Assembly (NCBI RefSeq): GCF_000214375.1
Contig: NC_015578.1
Span: forward strand, 1-64,000
From: Treponema primitia ZAS-2
Lineage (GTDB): Bacteria > Spirochaetota > Spirochaetia > Treponematales > Breznakiellaceae
Reading direction: 5' to 3'
DNA: 64,000 bases
A program made the position numbers and the translations under genes. Positions 1-7,818 of the stretch are shown piece by piece; position 1 is the first letter of the stretch; each line of letters starts with the position of its first letter. The notes under the pieces are model-generated. The model was not told the origin of the DNA, did not search any database, and saw nothing but the letters and a program-made list of their open reading frames with translations.

Positions 1-300
1 AGTAAAATCACTTTCTATAGATAGGGCTGTTATATTTCCCTGTTTTCTTGTGGGTAACTTGTGTATATCTTGTCTGTAATCTGTAGATACTGGGACAGTA
101 AAAAATGTCTCGGAGGTGCTTTTTCGTAAATTGTATTTTTATCAATACTAATTATATACAATACAATGAATTACAAACCTTATACTATTCATGTTTTAAG
201 GTACTCCCATAATGTAACATAAATATATCTTTTTTTTTCATTTTGATATATGATTATCTCCTGTGGATAATATGTTAATAAATTTCATATAAAGGGAACC
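1..300. other. AT-rich region upstream of dnaA
   Basis: About 300 bases with no convincing gene. The stretch is strongly AT-rich and ends in a weak ribosome binding site (AAAGGG) just before the dnaA start. One perfect DnaA box lies at 262-270. It probably holds the dnaA promoter and may be part of the origin. I could not single out a clean -35/-10 pair. Confidence 0.6.
262..270 (-). promoter_or_regulatory. DnaA box upstream of dnaA
   Basis: TGTGGATAA on the plus strand is the exact reverse complement of the consensus DnaA box TTATCCACA. It is 30 bases before the dnaA start codon, where it could serve both origin function and dnaA autoregulation. Confidence 0.7.
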
Positions 301-1740
301 ATGGCTGACGGGGATTACGATTTAATCTGGAAAGAGACAATGAGCCAGATCCAGGAAGAACTGGGGGAGCAAGAATTTGCCATGTGGTTCAACCTGGAGT
401 ATCTGGGCGCCTCAGAAAATGAATTAACCATAGGGGTTCCCTCTTTATTTTACCTGGATCAGGTTAAAACCCGATATCAGCTCTATATCGAAGGCAAAAT
501 TCGAGAACTTATCGGTAAAAATATATCCATTGTCTTTATTATCAAGACCAGAACAAAAGAGGATCCTGTCCTGCCACCGGCTGAGGGAAAACCTGTTCCG
601 GAATTTGCCCCTACGCGGGGAACTTCGTTGCAAGTGTCGCGAGGAACTTCGCAAGTTACGCCAAAGCCCATCCAGGGCGTTACTATGGCACATAAAAAAC
701 GCCATCCCCAGCTGCGGGAGGACTATACCTTTGATAAGTACGTCATCGGCGACGACAACAACTTTGCCGCCAATGCCGCCCAGGCCGTTGCAAAAAATCC
801 GGGAACCGCTTACAACCCCTGCCTTATCTACGGCAGCGTTGGTTTGGGCAAAACCCACCTCATGCAGGCTATTGGAAACTATATCCACGAAGGTACGGAT
901 AATAAAATCATCTATATCACCGCTGAAGGCTTTATGAATGAGTTTATCCAGTACCTTGGGGAAGGCAAAATGCCGGCTTTTAAGAACAAGTACCGGTATG
1001 TGGATGTGCTTCTGATTGACGATATCCATACCCTGGGGGCCAAGGGCAATCAAACTCAGGAAGAACTGTTCCATACCTTTAACGCCCTTTACAATGACAA
1101 AAAACAGATCGTATTTACCTGTGACCGGCCTGTTTCGGAACTGAAAAATTTGACTGACCGGCTAAAATCCCGGTTTTCCCAGGGCTTGAACGTGGATCTG
1201 CAACCCCCTAATTATGAAACCCGGTGCGCCATTCTGAAAAAGAAGGTCGAATTCCAGGGCATTTCCATCCCCGATGAGGTAATCACCTTTGTAAGTAAGA
1301 ATATATCCACCAATGTCCGGGATTTAGAGGGCGCCCTGAATAAATTAATCGCCTATACGGTACTTGGGAAAAAGACCCTGACCCTGGAAATTGCCCAGCA
1401 GCAGCTTAAGGACATAATCCATTCCTCTAAAACAAGCCAAATGTCTATCGATATAATACAAAGGGTCATCGCCGAGCACTATCATTTATCGCCAAATGAC
1501 CTAAAGGGAAGAAAAAAGACCCAAAATATCGTCACCCCTCGGCAGCTTGCTATGTATATAACCCGGGAGCTGACTGAAAATTCAACTACCGAAATTGGGC
1601 AGTTCTTTGGGGGCCGGGATCATACCACGGTAATGCATTCCTGCCAAAAAATAGAAGAAAAGATCCGTTCTGATCCCCAGACCGAATCTTTGATACAGAC
1701 CCTTATCAGGCTGATAAAGGACAGTAGCGTCAAATCTTAA
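301..1740 (+). CDS. dnaA: Chromosomal replication initiator DnaA
   Basis: Initiator ATPase that binds DnaA boxes and opens oriC. The 479-residue protein has the usual four parts: an N-terminal helicase-interaction domain (about 1-80), a variable linker, an AAA+ core with Walker A GSVGLGKT near residue 178 and Walker B LLIDDIH, and a C-terminal helix-turn-helix with the DnaA signature (GGRDHTTVMHSCQKI). The linker carries an in-frame insertion of a dispersed repeat at about residues 105-120 (two copies of an RGTS...QV unit), in the part of DnaA that tolerates length change. It is the first gene of the dnaA-dnaN-recF-dciA group. Confidence 0.98.
   Translation: MADGDYDLIWKETMSQIQEELGEQEFAMWFNLEYLGASENELTIGVPSLFYLDQVKTRYQLYIEGKIRELIGKNISIVFIIKTRTKEDPVLPPAEGKPVPEFAPTRGTSLQVSRGTSQVTPKPIQGVTMAHKKRHPQLREDYTFDKYVIGDDNNFAANAAQAVAKNPGTAYNPCLIYGSVGLGKTHLMQAIGNYIHEGTDNKIIYITAEGFMNEFIQYLGEGKMPAFKNKYRYVDVLLIDDIHTLGAKGNQTQEELFHTFNALYNDKKQIVFTCDRPVSELKNLTDRLKSRFSQGLNVDLQPPNYETRCAILKKKVEFQGISIPDEVITFVSKNISTNVRDLEGALNKLIAYTVLGKKTLTLEIAQQQLKDIIHSSKTSQMSIDIIQRVIAEHYHLSPNDLKGRKKTQNIVTPRQLAMYITRELTENSTTEIGQFFGGRDHTTVMHSCQKIEEKIRSDPQTESLIQTLIRLIKDSSVKS
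615..658 (+). repeat. Dispersed repeat, short form, two tandem units inside dnaA
   Basis: Two adjacent copies of a unit built on GGAACTTCGTTGCAAGT. The first is about 24 bases; the second is 21 bases and lacks TTG. Both lengths are multiples of three, so the dnaA frame is kept. The same unit recurs in rsmE (7041-7088) and, inverted, at the end of the MscS-type gene (15250-15271). Confidence 0.85.
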
Positions 1741-1786
1741 TAAAGTGTTATTATATGGAGCATAAACGGTGGATTATTTTGGCATA

Positions 1787-1923
1787 TGTGGAAACTGTGG
1801 AAAAACAGGGTAACTTTTCCAGAAAATGTGGAAAGCATAATTCTTTATTTTATAAGGAATTAAATGATTTTTCCACATTCCTGGGCCCTCTACTAATACT
1901 ACTATTAGTTTATATATATAAAT
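1787..1923 (+). other. oriC: Probable oriC unwinding region (DnaA boxes, GC block, DnaA-trio, AT-rich tract)
   Basis: The dnaA-dnaN gap holds TGTGGAAAC (1787-1795), TGTGGAAAA (1796-1804), TGTGGAAAG (1827-1835) and the inverted TTTTCCACA (1869-1877), all one or two bases off the DnaA-box consensus. Right after the last box come a GC-rich block (1881-1890), a run of TAC/TAT triplets (1891-1908), which reads as TAG-type trios on the other strand, and a TATATATA tract (1910-1923). This order (box, GC cluster, DnaA-trio, AT-rich) is the basal unwinding module described for Bacillus subtilis oriC. Confidence 0.75.
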
Positions 1924-1937
1924 AGGAGAAATAGAAT

Positions 1938-3041
1938 ATGAAGTTTACATGTGAACGAAGCATATTACTCAAGGAAATTGCCATAGCCCAGGAAATCATT
2001 TCCTCCAAGAATGCAATTTCAATTCTTTCCAATATTTACCTGGAAGCGGAGAATGATTCCCTTATCATCAAGGCTACGAATATAAAGGTCAATTTTGAGA
2101 CCCGGGTCCCGGTTATGGTCGAGGAAGCGGGATCTACCACGGTATTTGGAGAGAAATTTCTTGGGATCCTCAATTCCATACCCGATGGGGAGTTGGAATT
2201 TGACCAGAAGGATATGAGGATCATCATAAAGCCGACCCAGAGAAAGATAAAATTCCAGCTGAAAAGCATTGCATCGGATAAATTTCCCGAATTTCCCGTG
2301 CCAAATAATAATGATGCTTTTGATTTGCCGGTTAAAGACTTCAAGGAGATGATACAGCAGACTGTTTTTGCGGTCTCTGATGATGAAACCCGGTATTTTA
2401 TGAACGGCGTGTTTTTTGAAAAACAGACGGACAAGCTTATCATGGTTGCTACCGATGGTCGGCGCCTGGCCTATATCGATAAACCTGTTGGCGCAAATAT
2501 AAAGGACTTTGCCGGCATTATAGTACCTCCAAAGATTCTCAATACCATTATGAGGTGGGCCGGGGATGAAGGGTTTGTAAGCATTTCTATCACGGATAAG
2601 ATAATTTTTATCCAGTTTGGTTCCTATCAGCTTTCTTCAGTGTTAATTGAAGGCCAGTTCCCCAATTATCACCGGGTTATTCCTGAAAGCCAGAGCTATT
2701 CCTTTTCCATGAACCGGCTTGAAATGCTGGATGCCCTGAAGCGGGTTTCCCTTCTAGTGGAACAAAAATCCCGGCGGGTATACCTTGGGGTTTCCCCGGG
2801 GCTTATGTCTATTTCTTCAGAGGAAAGCGATATAGGGACCGCCAAGGAAGAGATACCCTGTAAGTACGAAGGGGAGGATGTGTCCATGGCCCTTAATTAT
2901 CGGTACATTGAAGAGCCCCTTAAGGTTATGAGCGAGGTAGAGATTAGTGTCCACTTTACGGAGCCAAACAAGGTGATAACCATAAAGCCGGCGCCGGAAA
3001 AGGACTTCTTCCATATCCTTATGCCCATGCAGCTCGATTAA
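1938..3041 (+). CDS. dnaN: DNA polymerase III beta subunit (sliding clamp)
   Basis: Ring-shaped clamp that tethers the replicative polymerase to DNA. The 367 residues match the usual bacterial length and three-domain repeat; the C-terminal end (ILMPMQLD) is typical of the family. The start is set by AGGAG at 1924-1928. It follows dnaA after the origin-like gap and precedes recF by 23 bases, as in many bacteria. Confidence 0.98.
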   Translation: MKFTCERSILLKEIAIAQEIISSKNAISILSNIYLEAENDSLIIKATNIKVNFETRVPVMVEEAGSTTVFGEKFLGILNSIPDGELEFDQKDMRIIIKPTQRKIKFQLKSIASDKFPEFPVPNNNDAFDLPVKDFKEMIQQTVFAVSDDETRYFMNGVFFEKQTDKLIMVATDGRRLAYIDKPVGANIKDFAGIIVPPKILNTIMRWAGDEGFVSISITDKIIFIQFGSYQLSSVLIEGQFPNYHRVIPESQSYSFSMNRLEMLDALKRVSLLVEQKSRRVYLGVSPGLMSISSEESDIGTAKEEIPCKYEGEDVSMALNYRYIEEPLKVMSEVEISVHFTEPNKVITIKPAPEKDFFHILMPMQLD

Positions 3042-3064
3042 TCCGGCTCTTAAACGGCTGAACC

Positions 3065-4174
3065 ATGCCCTTTGAAACCCTGCGAACCGCTGCTTTCCGG
3101 AACCTTGAGGATATTGAAGTAGATGTGCGGGGAAAGGACATATTTCTGGTCGGTGAAAACGGTCAGGGAAAAACCAATTTTTTGGAAGCCCTCTATTTTT
3201 GTTCCTATGCCGCTTCTTTCAGGGGAGTACGGGATAACGAAGTTGTCTGTACCGGAGAAAAGGATTTTTCTGCAGCAGTAAAACTATCCGGTTCACTCTA
3301 CAACCGGATACTGGTAAAATTTGAAAAAGGAAAAAAATCGGTTACCATTGACGGGAAACCCCTGGAGGACCGGAAGGATCTTCTGGAGATAAGCCCCTGC
3401 ATTGTGTTCTGTCATGAGGACATGGAATTTGTTGCCGGCGCTCCGGAACGGCGGCGATGGTTTTTTGATCAGTGTTTAAGCCTCTATGATCCGGTGTATC
3501 TGGATGACCTCAGAAGGTACCGTAAAATTTTAAAAACCCGGAATGCCGTGCTGAGGGAAGCCCAGGGAAATGCAAACCGCAGTCAGGTCTATTCTGTTCT
3601 TGATGCCCTGGACTCCCAGATGGCAGTCTACGGCTTACGTCTCATGGAAAAAAGGGAAGAGGCAGCCAAGCTCTTTTCTGAAACCTTTGGGCCCCTCTAC
3701 GAAACAGTGGCGGAAATAGAGGGGATTGAAGTACGGTACACTCCTTCCTGGAACAGAAAAACTGCGGGCCTCGAATCCCTTACAGCATACCTGGAGGAAC
3801 GGCGGGATATGGATCTTTCCGCAGGGCTTTGCCTGTCCGGGCCCCACCGGGACCGTTACGGCTTTACCTGCGCCGGCGCCGATTTTTCCGCCAAGGCCTC
3901 CACAGGCCAGCGGCGCCTTCTGGCCCTGCTTCTGCGCATTGCCCAGGCCCGCCGCTTCTCCGAAATGACGGGCCGTAATCCGGTGCTGCTTCTGGACGAC
4001 GTGCTCCTGGAACTGGACCCGGAAAAGCGGCGGCGCCTCCTTTCGGTGATGCCCGGTTATGATCAGGCCTTCTATACCTTTCTCCCCGAGGAACCCTATG
4101 AGCGGTATCGTAAATCCGATACCCTGGTGTATTATATGCAGGGCGGTCGGGCATCCGCCCGGGGAGATGCATGA
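3065..4174 (+). CDS. recF: DNA replication and repair protein RecF
   Basis: SMC-like ATPase that helps load RecA at gaps. The 369 residues show Walker A GENGQGKT (about 30-37), the signature segment STGQRRLLALLLRIAQA, a Walker B in PVLLLDDVLLELD, and the RecF-typical LSGPHRDRY motif. It overlaps the next gene by four bases (ATGA), which suggests translational coupling. Confidence 0.97.
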   Translation: MPFETLRTAAFRNLEDIEVDVRGKDIFLVGENGQGKTNFLEALYFCSYAASFRGVRDNEVVCTGEKDFSAAVKLSGSLYNRILVKFEKGKKSVTIDGKPLEDRKDLLEISPCIVFCHEDMEFVAGAPERRRWFFDQCLSLYDPVYLDDLRRYRKILKTRNAVLREAQGNANRSQVYSVLDALDSQMAVYGLRLMEKREEAAKLFSETFGPLYETVAEIEGIEVRYTPSWNRKTAGLESLTAYLEERRDMDLSAGLCLSGPHRDRYGFTCAGADFSAKASTGQRRLLALLLRIAQARRFSEMTGRNPVLLLDDVLLELDPEKRRRLLSVMPGYDQAFYTFLPEEPYERYRKSDTLVYYMQGGRASARGDA

Positions 4175-4749
4175 AAAGAGCAGGTGAACTTCTTTCCTCA
4201 TTTTTTGACGAAGGTTTTCTGAAAACCGCCCGGGAATATTCGGACTTATTTTCCTCCTGGCAGTCCATTGCGGGGGACAAGATCGCTGCCCACTCCTGGG
4301 TCCGGGAGCTGGAACGCTCTGTCCTGCTAGTGGAGGCGGACCACCCCGGGTGGATACAGATTTTGCAGACAAAAGAGAAGTATCTCCTGGACACCCTGCG
4401 CCGCCGTTTCCCGGAACAGAACATTACCGGCATTGCCTTCCGTTTGAGCCGGGAGCCGCCAGGGCCGGGCCAATTACGGGCCGGTATGGAGCCGGGAGGC
4501 ACTGCGCCGGAGACGCGCCCAGCGGGTTCGGGGGATGGTTCCGGTGTGGAACTTCACCCGGCGAGTCCGGAGGAGGGGTCCGGGGGAGATGTGGGCTTAG
4601 CAGAAAGCTCCGGGGAAGCCCTTGGGGAACAGGCCGGCGCCATAGAATCGGACGGCGGCGACCCTTACGGGAAAATAAGCGACGAGAATTTCAGGGAAAC
4701 TCTGAAACGGTTGGAAGAAGGGATTATTTCCAGGAATAAATTGGGGTAA
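4171..4749 (+). CDS. dciA: DUF721 / DciA-like protein
   Basis: The N-terminal ~90 residues match the DUF721 (DciA) family, a DnaA- and helicase-interacting factor thought to help load replicative helicase in bacteria without DnaC/DnaI. The position directly after recF, with an ATGA overlap, is the classic one and is shared with other treponemes. The C-terminal half (about 95-165) is a low-complexity Gly/Glu/Ser/Pro-rich tail without a recognised domain. Family assignment is good; the role is inferred from family and context. Confidence 0.82.
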   Translation: MKRAGELLSSFFDEGFLKTAREYSDLFSSWQSIAGDKIAAHSWVRELERSVLLVEADHPGWIQILQTKEKYLLDTLRRRFPEQNITGIAFRLSREPPGPGQLRAGMEPGGTAPETRPAGSGDGSGVELHPASPEEGSGGDVGLAESSGEALGEQAGAIESDGGDPYGKISDENFRETLKRLEEGIISRNKLG

Positions 4750-4752
4750 AAA

Positions 4753-5961
4753 ATGACGAAGAATGTTTTTCGGTCGTTAATTATAACAATGTTGGTGTTG
4801 GAAATGGGTATTATTTCGTGCGCTACAGATGTTCCAATCAAGTCGGTGAGGCTACCCACAATAGACACAACCGGAATACAGCGGCTGGGTATTAAGCCAT
4901 TCGAAAATGTAAGCGGGATTGACGGCTCTGATACTGCACAGCTTACACGGTATCTAACGGACAAAGCGACAGCGCTGATTACGGGTACCCGAAAGTTTAC
5001 CATGGTAGCCCCTGGGGATCCAAATGCAGATGGGATATTTTCAGGTGAACTCACAATCATTACATCGAAAGATTCACAGGAAACACAGGAAGTTAAAGAT
5101 AAAGATGGGAAACCTTATACCCTAATCACGTATAAACGTGATGCCTCCATAGAATTCTCGTATAGCATAATTAGTTCAAGGACTGATATGCCGGTTGGAA
5201 AGGTTGTAAAAAAAGGTTCGACCTATTCTACCAGCTCATCGCCTGGTGAGCTTTCTGATACATTGACACTTGCCAAGAGTATAGTTGATTCCCAAATGCG
5301 CGGCTTCTCCAACGATATAGTTCCCTATATTGTCAGTGAGAATCGTAAGCTGATGAATGAAATTTCAAAAGACAAAGTTTTGAAAGGGAAGATGAAAGCG
5401 GTTTTGGCTCTCGTTAAGAATGGCAATTATGAGGAAGCTATAAAGCAATACGATATAATTAGCAGCGAAAACGGCAGTGTTGCCGCCCAAATAAATGCCG
5501 ACATTCTAAGGCAATCTATTGCAAGTGATAACGCTGCTAATGCCAGACTGTCAGAACTTCTCAACGATAAAAGCGGATTGACTGAGAAGGCGATCAAGCA
5601 GGCAGTTGACGCGCTACATTCAAAACTGCCATCCGGGACAAACATATCAATTATGAAAACACGATCCACAGAGCGCGATATGATTGATTATGTTGTTAAC
5701 CAGTTGACAAAGACCATTATTCAGACGGGGAAGCTTACGATAATTGAGCGTTCAGATCAGGCTTTGATTGATGCCGAGCAGCAATTCCAGTTGTCCGGCG
5801 CTGTAAGCGATGAATCGGCAGTCTCTATAGGCAAACAGCTTGGCGTTAAATACATAGTGCTCTGCTGGATAGGCGGCGAGAAAAGCCTTCGCCGATTTTA
5901 TACAGAAGTGCTAAATATAGAAACAGCACAGATCGAGTATCAAGATGATGTTGAGATATAA
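4753..5961 (+). CDS. CsgG/LpoB-like lipoprotein
   Basis: 402 residues with a lipoprotein signal: a hydrophobic stretch followed by IISC, giving lipidated Cys23. The C-terminal ~130 residues (IIQTGKLTIIERSDQALIDAE, then a GKQLGVKYIVLCWI strand) resemble the CsgG/LpoB fold used by outer-membrane lipoproteins that activate peptidoglycan synthases or assemble secretion pores. The middle part is helical and TPR-like in look (VKNGNYEEAIKQYDII). The gene appears less GC-rich than its neighbours. It stands alone between the replication genes and a minus-strand gene. The exact role is unknown. Confidence 0.65.
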   Translation: MTKNVFRSLIITMLVLEMGIISCATDVPIKSVRLPTIDTTGIQRLGIKPFENVSGIDGSDTAQLTRYLTDKATALITGTRKFTMVAPGDPNADGIFSGELTIITSKDSQETQEVKDKDGKPYTLITYKRDASIEFSYSIISSRTDMPVGKVVKKGSTYSTSSSPGELSDTLTLAKSIVDSQMRGFSNDIVPYIVSENRKLMNEISKDKVLKGKMKAVLALVKNGNYEEAIKQYDIISSENGSVAAQINADILRQSIASDNAANARLSELLNDKSGLTEKAIKQAVDALHSKLPSGTNISIMKTRSTERDMIDYVVNQLTKTIIQTGKLTIIERSDQALIDAEQQFQLSGAVSDESAVSIGKQLGVKYIVLCWIGGEKSLRRFYTEVLNIETAQIEYQDDVEI

Positions 5962-6002
5962 ACGCTAAGAGTCCGTTTTCGTGGGGGGTTCTTGGCTGGG
6001 TG

Positions 6003-6791
6003 CTACTCCCCCGCATCCAGCTCCCGTTCAACCTCATCCAGCCGCTTGGTGAGGGACGCGATGGTCCGCTCCAGCCGTATTTTCTCCTTCTCCAGCTTGT
6101 GCCGGGGATCCTCATCGTCAGGTTTTTTCTTAGCTTCCAGTTTTACTGCGTCCGGGCTCTTTCCCGCAAGCAGGGATTTTTCCGCCGTCATCCGGTCATC
6201 TTCGTTTTTGATTCCCGCCAGGAAGCGCATGTTATCGGCGCCGACTGCGGGGTCCAGGTCGTATTCGAACATCTTCATGGACATCTTGGCTGCGGCCCGG
6301 GGTATGCAGAGGACCCGGTCTATATAATCCTCAAACCGGGCGCCGATGGCGTTACAGAGTTCACCGGCTTTAAGGAGCAGCATTCCCAATTCCTTCACCA
6401 GGCTGCCGTTTTGCAGGAGGCACTTTTGCCGGATGGTCTCGGTCAGCTCCGCCAGTTCTGGGGATTCGGTAAAGACGTTTTTGTAGACACCCCGGGCTTC
6501 GGCTTTTTCCAGAAGAGCGTGGAGTATGGCCCAGAATTCCGTCGAATGGGCCCGGGAAGGGAGCGTGCCTCCCTGGGAACAGGCGTGAAGATGGTGGGCG
6601 TATTCATGGATGGCGGTGTACAGGAGCAGGTTGTCGTCATCAAAATTTTTGTTGTGGATGATGATTTCCCGAGTGTCCGGTTTATAGAGGCCGTTTACCT
6701 TCACGCTTTTTTTGCCCGAAAGGATAACCGTGAAATCCATGGGGGCGTCCTCTATTGAAAGGAGCGTGGCCTTTATCTGATCCTGATTCAT
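6003..6791 (-). CDS. Predicted HExxH metallopeptidase-like protein
   Basis: 262 residues, no signal peptide, probably cytoplasmic. An HEYAHH motif (HExxH zinc-binding type) follows a strand-rich start at about residue 63, as in SprT-like or minigluzincin folds; no clear third ligand was identified. The C-terminal ~35 residues (KLEKEKIRLERTIASLTKRL) look like a coiled coil. Its stop is 9 bases into the interval before the rsmE stop side, and both genes read leftwards, so it may be cotranscribed downstream of rsmE. I do not recognise a named family. Confidence 0.6.
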   Translation of the reverse strand: MNQDQIKATLLSIEDAPMDFTVILSGKKSVKVNGLYKPDTREIIIHNKNFDDDNLLLYTAIHEYAHHLHACSQGGTLPSRAHSTEFWAILHALLEKAEARGVYKNVFTESPELAELTETIRQKCLLQNGSLVKELGMLLLKAGELCNAIGARFEDYIDRVLCIPRAAAKMSMKMFEYDLDPAVGADNMRFLAGIKNEDDRMTAEKSLLAGKSPDAVKLEAKKKPDDEDPRHKLEKEKIRLERTIASLTKRLDEVERELDAGE

Positions 6792-6800
6792 GGGGACAGT

Positions 6801-7661
6801 TTACCAAAGCGCCCCGATTTTTTCCATAGCCAGTACTGCCGCTGTTATACAGGCGGTTTCGGTGCGCAGTGCCCGGTTCCCTAGGGAGAGCCGGGCAAAG
6901 CCGGCTTTGTCCAGCAGGTCCCGTTCCCGGTCAGACCAGCCCCGTTCCGGGCCTATGGCCAGGACTATCGGCCCCCCGTGGGGGGGAAGGCTCGCCATGG
7001 CGCCTGAGGGGCGGACATTGTCCGGGGCAATCAGCAGTGCACGGGGGACTTCGTTGCAAGTTGCGCGGGAAACTTCGTTACAAGTGGCGCTTTCCTGCCC
7101 GGCGCCCCTTGCAACATCGGCTTTAGCCGGAGAGTTCCCCGCGTCCGGGGCTTTATCCCAGGGCCGTTTTTCCAGCCACTCTATCAGGCTGGGATAGAGT
7201 GAAAGTTCCGGGATGGTGGTATCCCGGGCCTGGACCGCCCCTTCAATAAGAGCGGCCCGGGCGCCGCCATCGGTAAACAGTTTGGTATCCCGGTAGCTCT
7301 TTTCGCCCAGCTCGGTCCCTATAAAGTCCACCGCTTCCAGGCCCAGGTTGGAAAGGTCCCGCAGGATACGGCGTATCTGTATGGGCCGGGGAAAACCCAC
7401 GGCTATCCGTATGGGCAAGCGGGGGGGCGGGATTTCGTCCAGGTCCAGGGAATAGGCTAAGGCCCCGTCCGGCTCTATCGCTTCGATTTTTCCGGCGCCC
7501 CGGGAGGCTTCTCCGGGAATGCCCGGCTTGTCCCTGAGGATTCCCGCGTCAAAGGTATCGCCGGGTTTTTTGTGCAGCACCTTGAGCAGGTGTATGGTCC
7601 GTTCGTCCCGCTTGGGAAGGGGCTTTCCCAGCTCCGGGGGTTCAAAGAGGATGATGTTCAC
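6801..7661 (-). CDS. rsmE: 16S rRNA (uracil-1498-N3)-methyltransferase RsmE
   Basis: SPOUT-class methyltransferase that modifies U1498 of 16S rRNA with S-adenosylmethionine. The C-terminal knot is clear: LAIGPERGWSDRE, then LSLGNRALRTETA. At 286 residues it is about 35-40 longer than usual, because the middle (about residues 174-207) is an insertion made of three copies of the dispersed repeat (two short, one long and inverted), all in frame. It starts with GTG. The insertion lies just before the AdoMet-binding knot, probably in a surface loop. Confidence 0.92.
   Translation of the reverse strand: MNIILFEPPELGKPLPKRDERTIHLLKVLHKKPGDTFDAGILRDKPGIPGEASRGAGKIEAIEPDGALAYSLDLDEIPPPRLPIRIAVGFPRPIQIRRILRDLSNLGLEAVDFIGTELGEKSYRDTKLFTDGGARAALIEGAVQARDTTIPELSLYPSLIEWLEKRPWDKAPDAGNSPAKADVARGAGQESATCNEVSRATCNEVPRALLIAPDNVRPSGAMASLPPHGGPIVLAIGPERGWSDRERDLLDKAGFARLSLGNRALRTETACITAAVLAMEKIGALW
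7041..7142 (+). repeat. Dispersed repeat cluster inside rsmE (two short units, one inverted long unit)
   Basis: Two short units 24 bases apart (ACTTCGTTGCAAGT at about 7048 and ACTTCGTTACAAGT at about 7072) are followed by a long unit in the opposite orientation (7108-7142). Read on the minus strand, that unit is GGGAACTCTCC, a CGGCT-AA-AGCCG hairpin, then GTTGCAAG. All are translated in frame within rsmE. Confidence 0.85.
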
Positions 7662-7703
7662 GGTATAGGTATATCATACAAGAGAATATTTGTAAAATTT
7701 TGT

Positions 7704-7732
7704 TTGACAAACTGGAAAACCCCGGATATCAT
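7704..7732 (+). promoter_or_regulatory. Sigma-70-type promoter of the sugar ABC operon
   Basis: TTGACA (7704-7709), a 17-base spacer, then TATCAT (7727-7732). It lies upstream of the ABC genes. The expected transcription start (about 7739) is followed by a perfect 20-base palindrome. Confidence 0.75.
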
Positions 7733-7762
7733 TTTAATAAAGAAACTTTTTTTGATAGAGAA

Positions 7763-7782
7763 AAATGAAACCGGTTTCATTT
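7763..7782. promoter_or_regulatory. Palindromic operator, probably for the LacI-family regulator
   Basis: AAATGAAACCGGTTTCATTT is a perfect 20-base palindrome with the central CG typical of LacI-family operators. It lies between the predicted transcription start and the first gene of the operon, the position expected for roadblock repression. A LacI-type regulator is encoded at the other end of the cluster. Confidence 0.7.
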
Positions 7783-7818
7783 CCCGGTTTGCTGTTTAAG
7801 GGGGGTGCTGAATACAAT

